In this document: piece by piece, positions 6,494 to 11,090 of the stretch
Layout: every line of letters starts with the position of its first letter
How positions within the stretch are numbered: the stretch's first letter is position 1
Assembly (NCBI GenBank): GCA_903856995.1
Contig: CAIODK010000269.1
Coordinates: forward strand, 1 to 11,090
Length of the DNA stretch: 11,090 nucleotides
Origin: an uncultured Burkholderiales bacterium
GTDB lineage: Bacteria; Pseudomonadota; Gammaproteobacteria; Burkholderiales; Burkholderiaceae_C
Reading direction: 5' to 3'
Made by a program: the position numbers and the translations under genes
The notes under the pieces: model-generated
Seen by the model: the letters and a program-made list of their open reading frames with translations, nothing else
What the model was told of the DNA's origin: nothing
Database searches by the model: none

Positions 6494-7783
6494 ATGTCGA
6501 ACTACCAGCAACCCGACGCCAAAGGACACTTTGGTATTTACGGCGGCAGCTTCATCAGCGAAACGCTGACGCACGCCATCGAAGAGCTCAAAGACGCGTA
6601 CGCCAAATACCAGCACGACCCTGACTTCATTGCTGAATTCAAAAATGAGCTGGCCCACTTTGTCGGCCGCCCTTCACCCATCTATCACGCAGCCCGTATG
6701 AGCCGTGAAATGGGTGGCGCACAAATCTTCTTGAAGCGTGAAGACCTGAACCACACCGGCGCACACAAGATCAACAACACCATCGGCCAAGCCATGCTGG
6801 CTAAGCGCATGGGCAAGCCCCGCGTGATTGCCGAAACTGGCGCGGGCCAACACGGCGTGGCCACGGCCACTATTTGCGCGCGCTACGGTTTGGAATGCGT
6901 GGTCTACATGGGGGCAGAAGACGTCAAACGCCAAAGCCCCAATGTGTACCGCATGAAACTTTTGGGCGCAACCGTGGTGCCAGTCAACAGCGGCAGTCGC
7001 ACCCTCAAAGACGCCCTCAACGAAGCCATGCGCGACTGGGTGGCCAACGTCGACAACACCTTCTACATCATCGGTACCGTGGCCGGCCCACATCCCTACC
7101 CAATGATGGTGCGCGACTTCCAAAGCGTGATTGGCGAAGAGTGCCTCACCCAAATGCCGGAGATGTTCAAGTCATTAAAGATGGCCGAACAACAGCCCGA
7201 TGTCGTGCTGGCCTGCGTGGGCGGCGGCAGCAATGCCATGGGCATCTTCTACCCCTACATCAACCATGCCAACACCCGCCTCATTGGCGTGGAGGCCGCC
7301 GGCGAAGGCATGGACACCGACCGTCACTCGTGTTCGTTGCAGCTGGGCGCGCCCGGCGTGTTGCACGGCAACCGCACCTACATCTTGCAAGACGAAAACG
7401 GACAGATCACCGAAACGCACAGCGTGAGCGCTGGCCTTGACTACCCCGGGGTGGGCCCCGAGCACGCGTTCCTCAAAGACATCGGCCGCGCCGAGTACGT
7501 GGGCATCACCGACAAAGAAGCGCTGGAAGCCTTCCACTACCTGTGCCGCACCGAAGGCATCATCCCCGCGCTCGAATCGAGCCACGCCGTGGCCTATGCC
7601 ATGAAACTGGCCAAGACGATGCGCCCCGACCAGTCCATCTTGGTCAACCTCTCCGGCCGTGGCGACAAAGACATTGGCACCGTGGCCGACCTGAGCGGCG
7701 CTGACTTCTTCTGCCGCCCTAGTTGCCAAGGTCAGTCGGTCAAAGGCGGCCCGACAGAACACACCATCAAGGTCACGAAATGA
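6494..7783 (+). CDS. trpB: Tryptophan synthase beta chain
   Basis: 429 residues from ATG 6494, preceded by GTAGG at 6483-6487. TrpB condenses indole with L-serine to tryptophan, using pyridoxal phosphate, in an alpha2-beta2 complex with TrpA. Seen: GHFGIYGGSFISETL (residues 11-25); the PLP lysine K92 in HTGAHKINNTIGQA; E114 in AETGAGQHGVATAT; the phosphate-binding CVGGGSNAMG; and NLSGRGDKDIGTV near the end. It is about 30 residues longer than E. coli TrpB (397); the extra tail after that motif holds two Cys (FFCRPSCQGQS) and ends in a polar stretch. An upstream TTG at 6443 would add 17 residues, but these would be encoded by the terminator-like hairpin, so ATG 6494 is preferred. The end overlaps trpA (ATGA at 7780-7783). 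Confidence 0.97.
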   Translation: MSNYQQPDAKGHFGIYGGSFISETLTHAIEELKDAYAKYQHDPDFIAEFKNELAHFVGRPSPIYHAARMSREMGGAQIFLKREDLNHTGAHKINNTIGQAMLAKRMGKPRVIAETGAGQHGVATATICARYGLECVVYMGAEDVKRQSPNVYRMKLLGATVVPVNSGSRTLKDALNEAMRDWVANVDNTFYIIGTVAGPHPYPMMVRDFQSVIGEECLTQMPEMFKSLKMAEQQPDVVLACVGGGSNAMGIFYPYINHANTRLIGVEAAGEGMDTDRHSCSLQLGAPGVLHGNRTYILQDENGQITETHSVSAGLDYPGVGPEHAFLKDIGRAEYVGITDKEALEAFHYLCRTEGIIPALESSHAVAYAMKLAKTMRPDQSILVNLSGRGDKDIGTVADLSGADFFCRPSCQGQSVKGGPTEHTIKVTK

Positions 7784-8589
7784 GCCGCATTGACGCCACC
7801 CTCGCCGCACTCAAAGCCCAAGGCCGTAAAGCCCTGATTCCCTATGTGATGGCAGGCTTCCCACAGGCCGACATCACGCCCGCGCTCATGCACGGCATGG
7901 TCGATGCAGGCGCGGACATCATCGAACTGGGCGTTCCGTTCAGCGACCCCATGGCCGACGGCGCGGTGATTCAAAAAGCCGGTGAAGCCGCGTTGCGCTT
8001 TGGCATTGGCACAGCTCAAGTGCTGGACATGGTGCGCGAATTCCGCAAGACCGACAACACCACCCCCGTGGTGCTGATGGGCTATGCCAACCCCGTGGAG
8101 TGCTACAACCTCAAGCATGGCCCACACGCCTTTGTGAAAGACGCCTCTGCAGCGGGCGTGGACGGCGTGCTGATCGTGGACTATCCACCCGAGGAATGTG
8201 AAGAGTTTGCTGCCGCCCTGCGCGCGCACCACATGGACCTGATCTTCTTGCTCGCCCCCACCAGCACCGCCAAACGCATGGACCAAGTGGCACGCGTGGC
8301 CAGCGGCTATGTGTATTACGTCTCGCTCAAAGGCGTCACCGGCGCTGGCAACCTCGACACCGACGCCGTGGAAGCCATGCTGCCGCGCATCCGCCAGCAT
8401 GTGCACATCCCCGTGGGTGTGGGCTTTGGCATCCGCGACGCGGCCACCGCCGCCGCCGTGGGCCGCGTGGCTGATGCTGTGGTGATTGGCAGCCGCATCA
8501 TCCAACTGCTCGAAGCCGCACCAGCAGGCCAAGAAGTGGCCTCTGCACACGCATTTTTGACAGGAATCCGCGAGGCGCTGGACGCTTAA
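7780..8589 (+). CDS. trpA: Tryptophan synthase alpha chain
   Basis: 269 residues, nearly the same as E. coli TrpA (268). It cleaves indole-3-glycerol phosphate to indole and glyceraldehyde 3-phosphate, and passes indole through a tunnel to TrpB. Seen: ALIPYVMAGFPQ (residues 18-29); IIELGVPFSDPMADGAVIQ (47-65) with catalytic E49 and D60 at the E. coli numbers; FLLAPTSTAKR in the middle; YVSLKGVTGAG; and the phosphate-binding GVGFGIRD. The ATG at 7780 shares four bases with the trpB stop, so the two subunits are translationally coupled, as expected for subunits needed in equal amounts. The frame is open further upstream inside trpB, but that reading would add a sequence foreign to TrpA. Confidence 0.97.
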   Translation: MSRIDATLAALKAQGRKALIPYVMAGFPQADITPALMHGMVDAGADIIELGVPFSDPMADGAVIQKAGEAALRFGIGTAQVLDMVREFRKTDNTTPVVLMGYANPVECYNLKHGPHAFVKDASAAGVDGVLIVDYPPEECEEFAAALRAHHMDLIFLLAPTSTAKRMDQVARVASGYVYYVSLKGVTGAGNLDTDAVEAMLPRIRQHVHIPVGVGFGIRDAATAAAVGRVADAVVIGSRIIQLLEAAPAGQEVASAHAFLTGIREALDA

Positions 8590-8610
8590 GGCGGCCTCTG
8601 CACCACCCGC

Positions 8611-8643
8611 TAAAATGAAGCCTAAACAAGAACTGACGAAGGA
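8611..8643 (+). promoter_or_regulatory. -10-like box and ribosome binding site for accD
   Basis: In the 60-base gap after trpA, TAAAAT at 8611-8616 resembles a -10 box. No convincing -35 lies 16-18 bases upstream. GAAGGA at 8638-8643 is the best Shine-Dalgarno in the window, six bases before the accD ATG. The hexamer ACTGAC occurs twice around it (8632-8637 and 8643-8648). The ribosome binding site is well supported; the promoter is tentative. Confidence 0.5.
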
Positions 8644-8649
8644 CTGACC

Positions 8650-9522
8650 ATGAGTTGGCTTGAAAAACTACTGCCCCCAAAAATCCTGCATACCGACCCC
8701 TCGGACCGCCGTAGCGTGCCCGAAGGCGTGTGGGTGAAATGCCCCAGTTGTGAGACCGTGCTCTACAAGAGCGACCTGCAAGCCAACAACAACGTTTGCC
8801 CTACCTGCAGCCACCACCACCGCATGGGTGCCCGTGCTCGCTTGGACATGTTCCTTGACGCAGAAGGCCGTTACGAAATCGGCCAAGAAGTGCTGCCCGT
8901 GGACGCCTTGAAATTCAAAGACAGCCGCAAATACCCAGAGCGCCTCAAAGAAGCCATGCAAAACACCGGCGAAACAGACGCCTTGGTGGTCATGGGCGGT
9001 GCGGTGCACAACATCAATGTGGTGGTGGCCTGTTTTGAATTTGACTTCATGGGCGGATCAATGGGCTCGGTCGTAGGCGAGCGCTTTGTGCGCGGTGTCC
9101 ACACCGCCATCGAACAAAAAGTGCCCTTCATTTGCTTCACCGCCACCGGTGGCGCGCGCATGCAAGAGGGCTTGCTCTCGCTCATGCAAATGGCCAAAAC
9201 CAACGCCTCGCTCACCCGCTTGGCCAAAAAAGGTTTGCCCTACATTGCCGTGTTGACCGACCCCACCATGGGCGGCGTGTCAGCCGGCTTTGCGTTTGTG
9301 GGTGACGTCGTCATCGCCGAACCCAACGCCTTGATCGGCTTTGCCGGCCCACGCGTGATTGAAAGCACCGTGCGCGTGACCTTGCCAGCAGGCTTCCAAC
9401 GCGCCGAGTTCTTGCAAGAAAAAGGCGCCGTTGACATGATCTGCGACCGCCGCGAACTGCGCAAAACCATTGCCAGCACGCTGGCCATGTTGCAACGTCA
9501 GCCTGCGGATGCAGTGGCTTAA
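8650..9522 (+). CDS. accD: Acetyl-CoA carboxylase carboxyltransferase, beta subunit
   Basis: 290 residues, usual length. With AccA it transfers the carboxyl group from biotin on AccB to acetyl-CoA, making malonyl-CoA for fatty acid synthesis. Seen: a four-cysteine zinc finger, C31 and C34 in VKCPSCETVLYKSDLQ and C50 and C53 in NVCPTCSHHHRMG; then the crotonase-like carboxyltransferase fold with FDFMGGSMGSVVGER, TATGGARMQEGLLSLMQM, DPTMGGVSAGFAFVGD and IGFAGPRVIE, followed by the normal C-terminus. The start at 8650 is fixed by a strong Shine-Dalgarno six bases upstream. It follows trpA by 60 bases and is closed by an intrinsic terminator, so it is the last gene of the trpBA-accD group. Linkage of accD to trp genes is a common arrangement in proteobacteria. 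Confidence 0.97.
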   Translation: MSWLEKLLPPKILHTDPSDRRSVPEGVWVKCPSCETVLYKSDLQANNNVCPTCSHHHRMGARARLDMFLDAEGRYEIGQEVLPVDALKFKDSRKYPERLKEAMQNTGETDALVVMGGAVHNINVVVACFEFDFMGGSMGSVVGERFVRGVHTAIEQKVPFICFTATGGARMQEGLLSLMQMAKTNASLTRLAKKGLPYIAVLTDPTMGGVSAGFAFVGDVVIAEPNALIGFAGPRVIESTVRVTLPAGFQRAEFLQEKGAVDMICDRRELRKTIASTLAMLQRQPADAVA

Positions 9523-9543
9523 GCTCGCTCAGCCCGCTTCAAG

Positions 9544-9566
9544 AAAGGTCCTTCTGGGCCTTTTTT
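9544..9566 (+). terminator. Intrinsic terminator after accD
   Basis: AAAGGTCC (9544-9551) pairs with GGGCCTTT (9556-9563) over eight base pairs with one G-U and a TTCT loop (9552-9555). The T-run continues to 9566, with another TTTT at 9568-9571. It lies 21 bases after the accD stop and marks the end of the upstream transcription unit. Confidence 0.88.
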
Positions 9567-9597
9567 GTTTTCGGAAAAGCGCATGTCACCGTCCACT

Positions 9598-9603
9598 TAA
9601 AAT
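9598..9603 (+). promoter_or_regulatory. -10-like box upstream of lysS
   Basis: TAAAAT at 9598-9603 lies between the accD terminator and lysS, where a promoter is needed. Context ACTTAAAATACACGG. No clear -35 is seen at the usual distance. A start near 9610 would give a 5' leader of about 50 bases, in which I see no Shine-Dalgarno and no leader ORF. Confidence 0.45.
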
Positions 9604-9661
9604 ACACGGTTTGCTGCTCTTCAAGTTTTGGGCAGCCCCTCCCCTACTCACGCCTCTTTAG

Positions 9662-11090
9662 ATGTCTAACAACAACACCCCCGCCACGCCCGAAGCCGCT
9701 CCCGTCGACGAAAACCAACTCATGGCCGAGCGCCGCGAGAAGCTCAAGGTCATGCGCGCGCGTCAGGCCGCGGGCCAAGGCGTGGCCTTCCCCAACGATT
9801 TCAAGCCCGCGCACCACGCTGCCACTTTGCACGAGCTGCATGGCGACAAGACCGCCGAGGTGTTGACCGAAGAAGGCCAGTTCACCAAGGTGGCGGGCCG
9901 CATGATGCTCAAGCGCGTGATGGGCAAGGCCAGCTTTGCCACGTTGCAAGACAGCACCGGCCGCATCCAGATTTACGTGACCCGCGATGACGTGAGCGAA
10001 GAGCTGTACGCCGACTTCAAACACTGGGACTTGGGCGACATCGTGGCTTGCGAAGGCAAGCTGTTCAAAACACGTACGGGTGAGTTGTCGATCCACGCCA
10101 CCAGCATCCGCATGCTGACCAAGAGCCTGCGGCCCATGCCCGACAAGTTCCACGGCGTGGCTGACCAAGAGATCAAATACCGCCAACGCTACGTCGATTT
10201 GATGACGGACGAGACCGCTCGCAAGCGCTTTGTGGCGCGAAGCAAAGCGGTCAGCGGTATTCGTGATTTCATGGTGCAACACAACTTCCTCGAAGTTGAA
10301 ACGCCGATGCTGCACCCCATCCCCGGCGGTGCAAACGCCAAGCCCTTCACCACGCACCACAACGCGCTGGACCAAGAGATGTTCTTGCGCATCGCGCCAG
10401 AGCTGTACTTGAAACGACTGATCGTGGGTGGGTTTGAGCGTGTGTTTGAGATCAACCGCAACTTCCGCAACGAAGGCATCTCGGTGCGTCACAACCCCGA
10501 GTTCACCATGATGGAGTTCTACGCCGCGTATTGGAACTACCAAGACCTGATGACCTTCACCGAAGAACTGGTGCGCGACGCTGCCATGAAGGCGGCCGAC
10601 ACCCTGCTGCTGACCTACGGCGGCAAGCCGGTGGATCTGAGCCAACCGTTTGAGCGCTTGACCATCCGCGAAGCTATCTTGAAGCACACCGAATCGGGCA
10701 ACAACGTCGACAACACGGCATGGCTGATCGAGGCTTTGAAGAAGCTCGGTTTCAAAGAAGAGAAAGACAATCTCAGCACACGCAGCTTGGCCAGCTTGCA
10801 AGTGATGTACTTTGAAGAGACCGTGGAAGACAAGCTGTGGCAGCCCACCTTTATCTGCGAGCACCCAGTTGAGATTTCACCCTTGGCCCGCGCCAGCGAC
10901 ACCAACCCTGAGGTGACCGAGCGCTTTGAGCTCTACATCACAGGGCGCGAATTCGGCAACGGCTTTAGCGAGTTGAACGACGCTGAGACCCAAGCCGCCC
11001 GCTTCCACGCCCAAGTGGCGGCCAAAGACAGCGGTGACGACGAAGCCATGTTCTACGACCACGACTTCGTACGCGCCCTCGAATACGGTA
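9662..11090 (+). CDS. lysS: Lysyl-tRNA synthetase, class II (3' end cut by window)
   Basis: The frame is open from ATG 9662 to the window edge: 476 full codons of a family usually about 500-510 long. It attaches lysine to tRNA-Lys in the cytoplasm. Domains: an N-terminal extension with ENQLMAERREKLKVMRARQ (residues 17-35); an OB-fold anticodon-binding domain at about 75-155 (KVAGRMMLKRVMGKASFATL, then DSTGRIQIYV); and a class II catalytic core with motif 1 near 196-217 (GIRDFMVQHNFLEVETPML) and motif 2 at 259-290 (ERVFEINRNFRNEG, then HNPEFTMMEFY). FELYITGREFGNGFSELND lies further on. Motif 3 falls beyond the edge. A TAG stop directly precedes the ATG in frame, so the start cannot lie further upstream. 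There is no Shine-Dalgarno in the bases before it. It is transcribed separately from accD. Confidence 0.97.
   Translation, partial: MSNNNTPATPEAAPVDENQLMAERREKLKVMRARQAAGQGVAFPNDFKPAHHAATLHELHGDKTAEVLTEEGQFTKVAGRMMLKRVMGKASFATLQDSTGRIQIYVTRDDVSEELYADFKHWDLGDIVACEGKLFKTRTGELSIHATSIRMLTKSLRPMPDKFHGVADQEIKYRQRYVDLMTDETARKRFVARSKAVSGIRDFMVQHNFLEVETPMLHPIPGGANAKPFTTHHNALDQEMFLRIAPELYLKRLIVGGFERVFEINRNFRNEGISVRHNPEFTMMEFYAAYWNYQDLMTFTEELVRDAAMKAADTLLLTYGGKPVDLSQPFERLTIREAILKHTESGNNVDNTAWLIEALKKLGFKEEKDNLSTRSLASLQVMYFEETVEDKLWQPTFICEHPVEISPLARASDTNPEVTERFELYITGREFGNGFSELNDAETQAARFHAQVAAKDSGDDEAMFYDHDFVRALEYG

Noticed and set aside
7732..8550. Open frame of 272 codons on the - strand
   Set aside because: Antisense shadow of trpA with His/Val/Gly-rich composition and no motif; trpA is certain on the + strand.
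9644..10864. Long open frame of 406 codons on the - strand
   Set aside because: It lies entirely opposite lysS, whose class II synthetase motifs are unmistakable. The translation is rich in His, Val, Gly and Leu, typical of the antisense of GC-rich codons, and shows no recognisable domain.
1..11090. Mobile elements, phage genes, CRISPR array, tRNA or rRNA
   Set aside because: No transposase-like ORF, direct-repeat array or cloverleaf was seen; the genes are housekeeping and collinear, with uniform coding style.

Overview
The window is an 11 kb stretch of housekeeping chromosome. Every gene reads on the + strand and the packing is dense. The proteins look betaproteobacterial, and the gene order (leuCDB, asd, fimV, truA, trpF, trpBA, accD), coding style and moderately high GC fit Burkholderiales, most likely Comamonadaceae (Limnohabitans/Rhodoferax-like). 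The family placement is inferred from general resemblance, without a database search. I see no mobile element, prophage, CRISPR array, tRNA or rRNA.

Layout. 1-1988: end of leuC, then leuD and leuB, which are the isopropylmalate steps of leucine synthesis. 1989-2227: a 239-base gap that is not empty. It holds a -10-like box, a 33-codon leader ORF ending in a Thr/Ile-rich run and a set of competing RNA stems, directly before asd. 2228-6422: asd, fimV, truA and trpF, closely spaced, with an ATGA overlap between truA and trpF. 6423-6493: an intrinsic-terminator-like hairpin only 11 bases before the trpB start. 6494-8589: trpB and trpA, again joined by an ATGA overlap. 8650-9522: accD with its own good ribosome binding site, followed by a clear intrinsic terminator (9544-9566). 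9662 to the right edge: lysS, cut off by the window.

How it works together. The window covers leucine synthesis, the branch-point enzyme of the aspartate family (Asd, feeding Lys/DAP, Met, Thr and Ile), the last three tryptophan steps (TrpF, TrpB, TrpA), a tRNA modification enzyme (TruA), a polar peptidoglycan-binding protein (FimV), a subunit of acetyl-CoA carboxylase (AccD) and lysyl-tRNA synthetase.

Main point of interest. The leuB-asd gap looks like a classical ribosome-mediated transcription attenuator. The leader peptide ends in VITIKTTTITG, much like the E. coli thr operon leader peptide. The RNA after it can form mutually exclusive 1:2, 2:3 and 3:4 pairings, with the stop codon placed where the classical model needs it. 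I know of no described Thr/Ile attenuator on a betaproteobacterial asd gene, but I could not search. The terminator part is the weakest element, because its U-tract is short. The second point of interest is the terminator-like hairpin inside the trpF-trpB junction.
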